DNA from: Isotricha intestinalis
Lineage: Eukaryota; Ciliophora; Litostomatea; Vestibuliferida; Isotrichidae
Direction: 5' to 3'
Length of the DNA: 11,790 bases
NCBI GenBank assembly: GCA_023807065.1
Contig: JAJJLU010004549.1
Coordinates: forward strand, 1 to 11,790
Position 1 is the first letter of the stretch. Every line of letters starts with the position of its first letter. Under the pieces are notes generated by a model. The model searched no databases. It worked only from the letters and a program-made list of their open reading frames with translations, and had not been told where the DNA came from. Positions 1 through 7,427 of the stretch are shown here, in pieces. Position numbers and translations under genes: made by a program.

Positions 1-280
1 AAAAATTGAAAAACATTTATCAAAAAAATTTTAAAAATCAAAAATAAATAATATAATCATTTCAAAATAAAAAAAAAAATATTTAAAATAATGAAAATAT
101 TTATTTTATTTTTAATAAGGAAAATGTTTGTTAATTTTTTAGATGAATTTTAAATGAAAAATTCATTTAATTTAATGATTATCATTTTTATTTTTTTTAA
201 TTAAAAATAAAATATAAAATTCAATTTGTTTATTGAAAAATTAAATTTTATTTGATTAAAAGATTTTATTAAAAACTATT
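1..280. other. AT-rich noncoding stretch downstream of the B-box/LRR gene
   Basis: I see no gene here. The sequence is A/T homopolymer-rich and lies 3' of the minus-strand gene that stops at 281. Two small inverted repeats could fold in the 3' transcript: arms ttttattttt (186-195) and aaaaataaaa (203-212) with a 7-nt loop, and arms atgaatttt/aaaattcat around 142-165. Both are low-complexity and may be chance. AATAAA-like strings occur but are too common in this composition to assign as polyadenylation signals. Confidence 0.6.
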
Positions 281-2020
281 TTAAAATATCATACATGATG
301 ATTTTAATTCATTAATTTTTTTATCATTTGATATAATATTGCAATTCTTATTTAATCCATTAAACATATCATACATATAAGTAACATTATTAGTATTAAA
401 TTTAGATAAATCTAATGAAGTTAATGAAGAACAATATCTAAACATACCACGCATATCAGTAACATTATTAGTATTAAATTTAGATAAATCTAATGAAGTT
501 AATGAAGAACAATTATAAAACATACCACTCATATTAGTAACATTATTAGTATTAAATTTAGATAAATCTAATGAAGTTAATGATCTACAATTAGAAAACA
601 TACATTCCATATAAGTAACATTATTAGTATTAAAGTTAGATAAATCTAATGAAGTTAATGAAGAACAATTATTAAACATACGACTCATATCAATAACATT
701 ATTAGTATTAAAGTTAGATAAATCTAATGAAGTTAATGAAGAACAATTATAAAACATACCACCCATATATTTAACATTATTAGTATTAAAGTTAGATAAA
801 TCTAATGAAGTTAATGAAGAACAATTAGAAAACATACCACTCATATTAGTAACATTATTATCAAAACACGATAATTTTATATTCTTTAAATTAGTACAAT
901 TATAAAACATCCAACTTATATTTGTTAAATATTTTTTACATTCTATTTTAATAATATTTTTCCCTTCTTTTATAAATTTATATTTATTACAAAAATTTAT
1001 TTTATCATTATTAATATATAATTCACAATTTTCTTTAATTTCTTTTTCATTATTTATTCCATTTAAGTATTGAAAATATTTTTTTTTTGCTTCTTCATAA
1101 CAATTTAATATTTGAAATTTTTTATTTAATTCATCTCTATTAATATTATATTCACATATTATATTATATTCTAAATTAATTTCAATAAAATAAGATTTAA
1201 ATTGATTAAATAAATTATTTTTAATTTCATTGATACTATTTAAATTATATTCAAACTTAATATTATTATTAAATGAAATATTTTTAACATTTTGTATTAT
1301 TTGATAATTAAGATTAAATTCTTTTTTTTTCAATTCATAAATATTTATTAAATCTTTTGATAATTTAATTTCTAATTCATTATTTTCTTTAAATAAATTA
1401 AATTCAATTGTTATTTCTTCAATTAATTGTTTTAAATATGAAATAAATGAATTAACTTCTTTTGAAAATAAATTATAATTATCTTCAATTTTTTTAATAT
1501 TATTTTTAATGATTTCTATTTCATTTTCTTCTAAATATTCTAATTCTTCTATTTCATGGTTTTTATGTTCTTCATTCTTACAAAAATGACAAATGTTTTT
1601 ATTATGAGTTTTACAATAAGCAATTATATTATTATTTTGATGATTTTTTTCAAAACAAGAAGAATCAATTTTAGAAACAGGAATTAATATATCATGTCCT
1701 TCTTTTAATGAATGAATTTCCTTTTCACAATAAAAACCATAACATTTTATACAATAAAATAATTTTGAGATATTTTCTTCCTCACAATTTTGACATTTAA
1801 TTGAATTTATTTGATATTTTTTACTTTCAAAATATAATTCTTTTAAAGGTTTATTTATTTCATGATTATTTAAACATTTAAATTGAAGTATTGGTTGTTT
1901 TGATGAATGATCAATTGAAATAAAAGGTATTAAATAACATTTAGGACATCTTAAAATATCTGTTTCTGATATTTTTTTATTTTCAAATATATTTGATTCA
2001 CTTATTTCAGAGATTGACAT
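281..2020 (-). CDS. RING-like/B-box/coiled-coil protein with BspA-type (DUF285) leucine-rich repeats and CaaX box
   Basis: This is an intact 579-residue TRIM-like protein. Zinc-ligand clusters are visible: C25xxC28...C49...H53 (RING-like or degenerate), then C76, C79, C90, C93, C98, H103 and H109 (B-box1-like), then C136, H139, C144, C147, H152 and H155 (classic B-box2 spacing). Residues about 158-330 are Glu/Lys/Ile/Leu-rich and predicted coiled coil. Residues 372-553 are BspA-type repeats of the form SLTSLDLSxFNTNNVxxMxxMF; six are almost identical 26-mers from 401. There is no signal peptide. The last four residues, CMIF, form a CaaX prenylation motif, so the protein is probably cytosolic and membrane-anchored, unlike the usually secreted bacterial BspA proteins. 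By family analogy the B-box and coiled coil would multimerise and the LRR would bind a ligand; E3 ligase activity is uncertain because the RING is atypical. The start is the first ATG after AT-rich leader and lies 36 bp from a divergent ATG. Confidence 0.93.
   Translation of the reverse strand: MSISEISESNIFENKKISETDILRCPKCYLIPFISIDHSSKQPILQFKCLNNHEINKPLKELYFESKKYQINSIKCQNCEEENISKLFYCIKCYGFYCEKEIHSLKEGHDILIPVSKIDSSCFEKNHQNNNIIAYCKTHNKNICHFCKNEEHKNHEIEELEYLEENEIEIIKNNIKKIEDNYNLFSKEVNSFISYLKQLIEEITIEFNLFKENNELEIKLSKDLINIYELKKKEFNLNYQIIQNVKNISFNNNIKFEYNLNSINEIKNNLFNQFKSYFIEINLEYNIICEYNINRDELNKKFQILNCYEEAKKKYFQYLNGINNEKEIKENCELYINNDKINFCNKYKFIKEGKNIIKIECKKYLTNISWMFYNCTNLKNIKLSCFDNNVTNMSGMFSNCSSLTSLDLSNFNTNNVKYMGGMFYNCSSLTSLDLSNFNTNNVIDMSRMFNNCSSLTSLDLSNFNTNNVTYMECMFSNCRSLTSLDLSKFNTNNVTNMSGMFYNCSSLTSLDLSKFNTNNVTDMRGMFRYCSSLTSLDLSKFNTNNVTYMYDMFNGLNKNCNIISNDKKINELKSSCMIF
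362..820 (-). repeat. Six tandem 78-bp units encoding 26-aa DUF285 leucine-rich repeats
   Basis: Copies of the core tagataaatctaatgaag end exactly at 420, 498, 576, 654, 732 and 810, giving a strict 78-bp period. The last unit is cut to 23 codons. Differences are confined mainly to the segment encoding VxxMxxMFxxC and to one codon: the three C-terminal units have Lys (LSKF) and the three N-terminal units have Asn (LSNF). Two more diverged units precede the array (residues about 372-400). Near-identity at the DNA level indicates recent expansion or gene conversion. Confidence 0.95.
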
Positions 2021-2056
2021 TTTTTATATGAATATTTATATAAATATAATTTATAT
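2021..2056. promoter_or_regulatory. 36-bp divergent spacer with TATA-like palindrome
   Basis: Only 36 bp separate the minus-strand ATG (2020) from the ATG of the plus-strand remnant (2057). The spacer is all A/T except one G and holds the palindrome TTTATATAAA at 2035-2044, which could act as a TATA-like element for either direction. In such AT-rich DNA this is weak evidence, and the real core promoter may lie inside the neighbouring pseudogene. Confidence 0.3.
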
Positions 2057-2735
2057 ATGTTAAGAAGAAAATTATTTAATTTTAATTTACACTCATCTCA
2101 TGAATATACATTAAAATATTTTGGAAGAGAAGAAATAGAACAAGAAGGATATTATTGTCAATTTTGTGATCCTCAAAAAAAAGGAAATTATATAAATATT
2201 GTTATGAAGATTGCCATTTAAAACGTTGAGAAATAAATAATAATTTAATAATTAAAACTGAAATAAATGATAATTATATAATTCCTTTTGGAATGAAATT
2301 TTATTATGATTGTGGAATTTTTTAAAATATAAAGTTAAAAATCTTTCTAATAAAAATTCAATTTTTTGTCCTATGATTTTTTTTAAAACTTTTTTAAAAG
2401 TCTTTTTATTATAAAGATGATAAAAAAATTTATGTTCTTTTTGTTATTTTTTATGTCAAGAATGTAAAAAATAATTTTAAAAGAAAATAAAAATGAAATT
2501 AATAATAAAAAATGTGATGTAAATATGGTAATCATACAATTTATAATGAATTTATTTTTAATATTAATTTAATTCAATATCAAAAAATTAATTCAAAATA
2601 AATTTTGGCCTATTCAATTAATAAATTTACTTTTTGAAAATAAAATTTTTAGAAATATTGAAATTTTATTTACTGATATTTTAATGCCAAAAATTATTTT
2701 TTCAAAAGGATATCCTTTTCCAAATTTATTATAAA
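2057..2735 (+). pseudogene. Broken Cys-rich zinc-binding gene, UBR-box-like
   Basis: An ATG opens 54 codons (MLRRKLFNFN...) that stop after YYCQFCDPQKKGN. A one-base shift then restores KYCYEDCHLK, followed by an in-frame TGA. Further on are FYYDCG, CYFLCQECKK and KCD plus KYGNHTIYNE after another shift, then FWPIQLINLLFENKIF and PKIIFSKGYPFPNLL before a TAA. The order CxxC...CxxxCH...(C/Y)DCG resembles a UBR-type N-recognin zinc finger, with two expected Cys read as Tyr (TGT to TAT would explain it). Coding character continues across at least five frame changes, so this looks like a decayed gene. The UBR assignment is tentative; another RING or B-box-like finger is possible. Its 3' end runs into opposite-strand coding remnants. 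Confidence 0.55.
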
Positions 2736-2744
2736 GTTTTACTT

Positions 2745-3245
2745 ATTTTTTAGTTAATTATAATTTATTTTTTATTGTAAAGAATTATTAACTCAAGTCA
2801 TTATTTTCAAATAGCTATTAATTCAATCATTTTTCTGCAAATCATCAATTAATTCTTTTGTATGAAATAAAATTAATTTATGTTTTAAATCACTTTGGAT
2901 ATATTCTATGCCATTTTTTTAAATTCAGATAATTTATTTTCATGCTTAATTTTCATTTTATTTATTCTTTCTGTTTCTTTTTATTGAATTTTTTTAATTA
3001 AATCATAATAACATTAATTTTTCTTTTTTTTAGTATAATTAAAATTTCTTATGATATTTAATTATGTGAATTTTGACTGATTTTATTTATTTTTCATAAT
3101 TTTTTATATTTATTAAATTCATGTTGAAGATTTAAATCTTTTTGAGAAATTTTTGCAATTTGTTTATCTTTACCTTTTAATGATTTTTCAAAAGCCAATG
3201 AAGGAATAAAATTACTTTTACATCCACTTATGATATTATTAATAA
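2745..3245 (-). pseudogene. Coiled-coil gene remnant, minus strand
   Basis: Base composition flips to T-rich on the + strand here, and the minus strand reads as charged helical protein in pieces. An open stretch near 3245-3095 contains SGCKSNFIPSLAFEKSLKGK and KISQKDLNLQHEFNKYKKL. Later pieces read ERINKMKIKHENKLSEFKKM and SDLKHKLILFHTKELIDDL. Several stops and frame changes separate them, and I found no start codon or recognisable family. Because + strand remnants lie on both sides, this may be an inverted piece of the same ancestral gene rather than a separate gene. Confidence 0.4.
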
Positions 3246-3481
3246 TATTAATGATATATTTATACATAAAAATGAAGAATTAGAAGAATTAAAAAATATA
3301 TATAATAAAAATGAAAAAAATTAATTGTTTTAGAACAAAATATAATATTAAATAAAAATTTAAAATCATTAATGAAATTGATTGTTATAATGATAATAAT
3401 AAAGAAAGTGAAAATAGTATAAATAATAATTCAAATAATTCAAAAGAATTAGAATCCATAAGATTATTTGAAAAATTTTGA
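3226..3481 (+). pseudogene. Short charged/Asn-rich coding remnant, plus strand
   Basis: One frame reads TYDIINNINDIFIHKNEELE and continues ELKNIYNKNEKN to a TAA at 3322-3324. Shifted frames then give LEQNIILNKNLKSLMKL and CYNDNNKESENS, ending FEKF at 3481. The composition (Asn, Glu, Lys, Leu) matches coiled-coil or linker sequence of neighbouring genes. No family is recognised. It may be the 3' part of the broken gene that begins at 2057. Beyond it, 3482-3579 is noncoding and serves as 3' flank of the ADP-ribosyltransferase gene. Confidence 0.35.
3233..3248. repeat. 16-bp perfect palindrome at a strand switch
   Basis: The sequence atattattaataatat is its own reverse complement. It lies where coding character changes from the minus strand (to the left) to the plus strand (to the right). 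Such a fold-back site could mark an inversion end, but AT-only palindromes of this length arise easily in this DNA. Confidence 0.5.
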
Positions 3482-3579
3482 TAAATTGTTAATTTATTAT
3501 TTAAAATATTAAATTAAATAATACATATTGAGAATATACTTATTTTTTTAAATTTGAATTTTTTATATGAAAAATTAAT

Positions 3580-6519
3580 TTATATAATTTCATTAAAATC
3601 AATATCTTTAAGTAATTGATTTCCTAGTTCTTTTCCATTGTTTTTCCAAAAATCTTGAACAACATTATTTACTCCAAAACTTTTAATATCTTCTACCTGC
3701 ATATTGTCACTGTTCACAAAATTTCTATTTCCTAATTCCGTCAGTACAATCACATAAATTTTTTTATTATATTTTTTTCCAGATGAAATTTTTTCAACTC
3801 TAAATTCAGTAAATGGTAAAAATAATACTTCTTTTTCATTAAATGGATTTAGTTGTTCAAAATCAATATCTATATTATTTTTAAAAGTATTACATATAAT
3901 ATAAGAATTTCTCCAATCATTTCTTTTCATAAAATTTTCTGCAACTTTAAAATCTTTAGAAGTAGACCAAAAAGTTGTATTTACCATCTTACTTCCTGGG
4001 ACTAATTTCAAAATTAAATTTTCATCTAATTTAGTTGCTCTAAATACTTTTCCTTTATAATTTGCTAAACAATTCATTTCTATAATTTTATTAATAAAGG
4101 CTAAAAGATTAACATATCGATATATTTTAGAAGAATCTCTGGATCTCAAATCATCATTCATAATCCTATAAAAACTTTTTTGTGATTCTTTTTCTTCTCG
4201 ACAATACATATATAAAATTCTTTTAGCAAAACAAGCAAAAGAAGAAAAGGCTAATTCAGGATATAATTTCCATCCAAAATACAGACAATTTTGGCCATAA
4301 AATAAATCTAAAGCATTATGATCTTTATAAATATTATAAATATTTGTAATAAATTCTGTCATATAATCAATTTCATTAAATATTCTAAAAAGAAATTTAT
4401 TTTTAATTATATTAACATCAAATGTTTCTGCTAATTCAAAACAACCATCTTGGTATTTATCTTCTTCATTTTGTTCAAAAGTTATTTTTGGAATTTTTAT
4501 ATTATTAATTTCAATTAATTGTTCAAGATTTATGATATTTAAATTTTCATTAAATTTGAATTTTTGATTAAAATAAGATATTATATCTTCAGGTGAATAA
4601 ATCAAAATTGTAGGAATAATATTAATTATTATTTTTTCAAATTTTTTATTATCTTCATTTTCAATATAAAGAAAAGCAAGAAAAGTTATTCCCGTCTTAG
4701 CAGATAATAAAAAAATTTCTTCAAAATTTTCTTGAAATTCTTCAAATTTTATTATCAAAAAATAAAAATATGTCAAAATTTGTTTTTGATTTATTTCTTT
4801 TTTTTTCTTTTCTTCTAAATAATTTGAAATTTGTTCTATATTTAAATATTCAATTGACTTTGCTTTTATATTCTTTTCTATTTTTTTTATTTTTTGATGA
4901 AATTGTTTATTTCCTGATACAATAAAATCTTTTATTGTTAATGAATTATTTATCATTTTTTGTTCCTCTTCATCGAAACTACTAAGGTTACCAATATTAA
5001 CACAATACAATATATATAAAATATATCTTGGATCAGAAATAGACAAACATAATGTTATTTCATCTAAATTATTATTATTTTGATTTTGAATATTTCCAGA
5101 ACTTGAGGCATATAATTTTAAACAAAAATCAATATCTCTAAAAAAATTAATGATTTGATAATAATTAATAATAAGGGTAGGATCTATATTTAAAAATCTT
5201 AAAGAATAAGAAAAAAGTAAAATCAAATAAGTTTGTAACTCCTTAAGATTATCTTTTTCATCTAATATACTTTCATTTTCCATTATTTTTGTATACAAAT
5301 TCTCTAATAGAGCCATGAATCTTGGTTCAATGTTAATTAACATATTTGATGTTACTTGAACTTGAAAAAGGTCTTTTATTTCCTGAATTGATAATAAATT
5401 CAATAAATATGGATAATTACTAAAATATAATGATAATAAAGTTAAGTATTTGGTCATATTAGTCATTATATTTACACCTAATTGAGGTATTATATTCATT
5501 AAAGATGGGTCTAAATTTCCCAATATATTAGAAAGAGAATTTTCTCCTCCTGCTGATAAGAAATTTGATATCATATTAAAAGGAGAATTTTCTTCTGCCA
5601 TAGCTTCCCTCATATCATTTTCAATCTCATTACTATTTAAATAATGAAGTATTTTTATACATAAAGAATCATATTTTTTCTTCATTTTATTTTTTTCTTC
5701 CATTATTAAATTTAATGAATTTATCTCTGAAAGCTTTTTAGGATATATTTCATCATTTTTGCTAGTATAATTAAATTTTGGAATAATATAATCTTTATTC
5801 AATTCTATAAATTTTTGGCACAAAATTTCTGGGTTTGATGTTATACATCCGACTTTTTTTCTTTTATTTGTCCATCCATGTAATTCTGTATTCCAACAAT
5901 AAATAAAAAATGATTTTATACATTGAAAATTTTCTAAATTTAATATCAATTCTTCTCCTTTAGAACCTGGAGTAATAACAATCCATTCAGATATTGATTG
6001 TTCCTTAAAAAAATTTATTGTAGAAATTAAATTATATCCTTTACAGAATTCAACATTTTCAAAGCATTTTTCAAAAAGATCAAATTCATGGGTTTTGTTT
6101 GGATTAAACCAAAATACATTAAAATATTTAAAATTTGAATTTAATTCTACCTCATATTTTGTTCCTCTTGGGAAGGTGTTATATTTTTCATTTTTTGATA
6201 AATTTTTATTTGGTAGATTATTAATTTCAATTTTATCTTTTGAAGTAATTTCATTATGTAAATCATTATTGTTTTTTTTATCTTCAAAAATATTTTTATT
6301 TTGAATATTATTATTTTCTTTGTTTTCTTTTAAATTTAGTAATTCATTATTGTCATTATTTTCATTTATGTTTTGTAAATTATTATTTTCTTTGTTGTTT
6401 TTTTCAATTTTTGGGTTATTATTTTTGTTATTTATATTTTGTTTTAAAGTTTGTGAATTATTTTTTCCTTCATTAGAATTAGTTTTTGTTTCTATTGAAT
6501 TACTACAAAAACATCCCAT
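3580..6519 (-). CDS. Lipid-anchored protein with C-terminal arginine-type mono-ADP-ribosyltransferase domain
   Basis: This is an intact 979-residue protein. The N-terminus MGCFCSNS fits N-myristoylation at Gly2 with palmitoylation at Cys3 and Cys5. Residues about 10-110 are an Asn/Lys/Glu-rich disordered linker. Residues about 132-245 form an alpha/beta domain with beta-like cores VFWFNPN, EWIVITPGSKGEEL and SFFIYCWN; I recall a similar module preceding ART domains in bdelloid rotifer proteins. Residues about 255-750 are helical and unassigned. The C-terminus carries the ADP-ribosyltransferase signature: Arg827 in KVFRATK, Ser852-Thr-Ser854 in FWSTSKDF, and Glu895-Lys-Glu897 in NEKEVLFLPFTEFRV. 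That is the R-S-ExE triad of arginine-specific ARTs, which transfer ADP-ribose from NAD+ to protein arginine. All three elements are present, so activity is plausible. Predicted location is the cytoplasmic face of a membrane; the substrate is unknown. The start is the first ATG and decides the lipidation signal. The clean ORF contrasts with the decayed sequence on both sides. Confidence 0.92.
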   Translation of the reverse strand: MGCFCSNSIETKTNSNEGKNNSQTLKQNINNKNNNPKIEKNNKENNNLQNINENNDNNELLNLKENKENNNIQNKNIFEDKKNNNDLHNEITSKDKIEINNLPNKNLSKNEKYNTFPRGTKYEVELNSNFKYFNVFWFNPNKTHEFDLFEKCFENVEFCKGYNLISTINFFKEQSISEWIVITPGSKGEELILNLENFQCIKSFFIYCWNTELHGWTNKRKKVGCITSNPEILCQKFIELNKDYIIPKFNYTSKNDEIYPKKLSEINSLNLIMEEKNKMKKKYDSLCIKILHYLNSNEIENDMREAMAEENSPFNMISNFLSAGGENSLSNILGNLDPSLMNIIPQLGVNIMTNMTKYLTLLSLYFSNYPYLLNLLSIQEIKDLFQVQVTSNMLINIEPRFMALLENLYTKIMENESILDEKDNLKELQTYLILLFSYSLRFLNIDPTLIINYYQIINFFRDIDFCLKLYASSSGNIQNQNNNNLDEITLCLSISDPRYILYILYCVNIGNLSSFDEEEQKMINNSLTIKDFIVSGNKQFHQKIKKIEKNIKAKSIEYLNIEQISNYLEEKKKKEINQKQILTYFYFLIIKFEEFQENFEEIFLLSAKTGITFLAFLYIENEDNKKFEKIIINIIPTILIYSPEDIISYFNQKFKFNENLNIINLEQLIEINNIKIPKITFEQNEEDKYQDGCFELAETFDVNIIKNKFLFRIFNEIDYMTEFITNIYNIYKDHNALDLFYGQNCLYFGWKLYPELAFSSFACFAKRILYMYCREEKESQKSFYRIMNDDLRSRDSSKIYRYVNLLAFINKIIEMNCLANYKGKVFRATKLDENLILKLVPGSKMVNTTFWSTSKDFKVAENFMKRNDWRNSYIICNTFKNNIDIDFEQLNPFNEKEVLFLPFTEFRVEKISSGKKYNKKIYVIVLTELGNRNFVNSDNMQVEDIKSFGVNNVVQDFWKNNGKELGNQLLKDIDFNEII

Positions 6520-6639
6520 TATATTTAGAAATTATTAAATATCTATATATTGAAAAAAAGGTATATTCTATTATATATAAATAAATTAGAAAATTTAGGA
6601 AGAATATTTCGAGATTATAAAGAACTTAAAAAAAATAAA
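6520..6639. promoter_or_regulatory. Short 5' flank of the ADP-ribosyltransferase gene
   Basis: About 120 bp separate the minus-strand ATG (6519) from the decayed LRR array. Immediately upstream of that ATG the minus strand reads tttctaaatata, and TATATA-type runs lie further up around 6542-6550 and 6573-6580. A short plus-strand open stretch (IFRDYKELKKNKIL, about 6605-6648) suggests the decayed neighbour extends into this region, so the promoter probably overlaps pseudogene sequence. No specific factor site can be supported. Confidence 0.3.
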
Positions 6640-7075
6640 ATTTTATAATTTTATTAATCCTCAAAATATTCAATCCATAATCATATGTTTTATGTTTATA
6701 AATCTTTAATTTCAATAGATTTATTGAAAGTTAATACTCAAAATTTTAACAATATTAATTAAATATTTTATGATTGTTTATCTTTAATTCAATTAATGTA
6801 TCAAAATTTAATACACAAAATATTCAATCTATGAATCATATGTTTTTTTTCTGAATTTAAATCTTTAACTTCAATTGATATATCAATTTCAATAATAAAA
6901 ATGTTAAAATATAAATTGTATCTTTTTTAATTGTTTATTGTTAACTTTAATTTATTTATCAAAAATAACATACAATATGTTAAATATATGAATTATATTT
7001 TTGAATGATGCTTTTCTTTTACTTAAATTGATGTATCAAAAATAAACAAAGAAAAATTAAAAATATTTTTTAAAA
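6640..7075 (+). pseudogene. Decayed BspA-type (DUF285) leucine-rich-repeat gene
   Basis: In shifting frames the + strand reads typical DUF285 units: INPQNIQSI, then KSLISIDLLKVNTQNFNN with IFYDCLSLIQL, then VSKFNTQNIQSMNHMFF, then LTSIDIS with NVKNINCIFFNC, then IDVSKINKEKLKIF. The motif CAAAAT that starts consecutive units occurs at 6662, 6739 and 6816, with further equivalents near 6893 and 6972. The roughly 77-bp spacing matches the 78-bp unit of the intact gene at 281-2020 apart from indels. Stops and frameshifts occur in nearly every unit, and no N-terminal B-box portion was found, so this is a dead fragment of a paralogue in the opposite orientation. It is more diverged than the six near-identical units of the intact gene. 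Confidence 0.75.
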
Positions 7076-7147
7076 TAAAAATCAAAAAAATTTTAAAATA
7101 AAAATTATAATTGAGATCTAAATAAATAAAAAATTTAATATTTTTAA

Positions 7148-7207
7148 TTTATATTTTAATAAAATATATTTATAATAATTATATTTATATTTTATTAAAA
7201 ATATAAA
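7148..7207. repeat. AT-rich inverted repeat, arms of 21-22 bp
   Basis: The left arm at 7148-7168 begins tttatattttaat. The right arm at 7186-7207 is its reverse complement with one extra base in an A/T run. The spacer is about 17 bp. It lies 19 bp before the GC-rich palindrome. Low complexity makes function uncertain. Confidence 0.45.
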
Positions 7208-7226
7208 AATAAAAATTAAAATATAA

Positions 7227-7252
7227 ATTGGGGATTGGGCCCAATTCCCAAT
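7227..7252. promoter_or_regulatory. GC-rich 26-bp imperfect palindrome with four CCAAT-box cores
   Basis: The half site ATTGGGGATTGGG is followed directly by its near reverse complement CCCAATTCCCAAT. Twelve of 13 positions pair; the exception is G7233 against T7246. It contains ATTGG twice on the left and CCAAT twice on the right, that is four CCAAT cores, and the central GGGCCC. Fourteen of 26 bases are G or C within hundreds of bases that are nearly all A/T. It lies about 175 bp upstream of the ATG at 7428, where a CCAAT-binding (NF-Y/HAP-type) factor could act. Function is inferred only from form and position. Confidence 0.6.
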
Positions 7253-7427
7253 GTAAATTATTTATTATTACCATTTTTTATAAATCATTTTTTTGATTTT
7301 ACATGTGTTATAAAATAAAATTATAAAAAATAATAAAAATAATAAACAAAATTATAAATAATTAATAAAAAATAATATAAAAATTACTAGTAATAATAAT
7401 AATATTATTATTTAAAAAAAATCCAAA

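Larger units (their letters stand above)
7076..7427. other. AT-rich noncoding region with two inverted repeats, upstream of the methyltransferase-like ORF
   Basis: I see no coding signal. The region is almost pure A/T apart from the GC-rich palindrome at 7227-7252. It also holds an AT inverted repeat (7148-7207) and an (AAT)n/(ATT)n palindrome of 18 bp at 7395-7412. It probably contains the promoter of the plus-strand ORF starting at 7428. Confidence 0.5.

Noticed and set aside
3580..6519. Transmembrane protein call for the long hydrophobic stretches around residues 330-480
   Set aside because: The Leu/Ile-rich segments are short, interrupted by charged residues and look like amphipathic helices. 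The N-terminal lipidation signal already accounts for membrane association.
6095..6538. Two plus-strand open frames, 69 and 72 codons, Phe/Leu/Ser-rich
   Set aside because: They are antisense to the Asn/Lys-rich N-terminal part of the 979-residue protein. Poly-Asn codons read backwards give Leu/Phe/Ile-rich frames without stops.
7395..7412. 18-bp AAT/ATT palindrome just before the ATG at 7428
   Set aside because: It is a simple trinucleotide microsatellite that is palindromic by composition, and no specific role can be supported.
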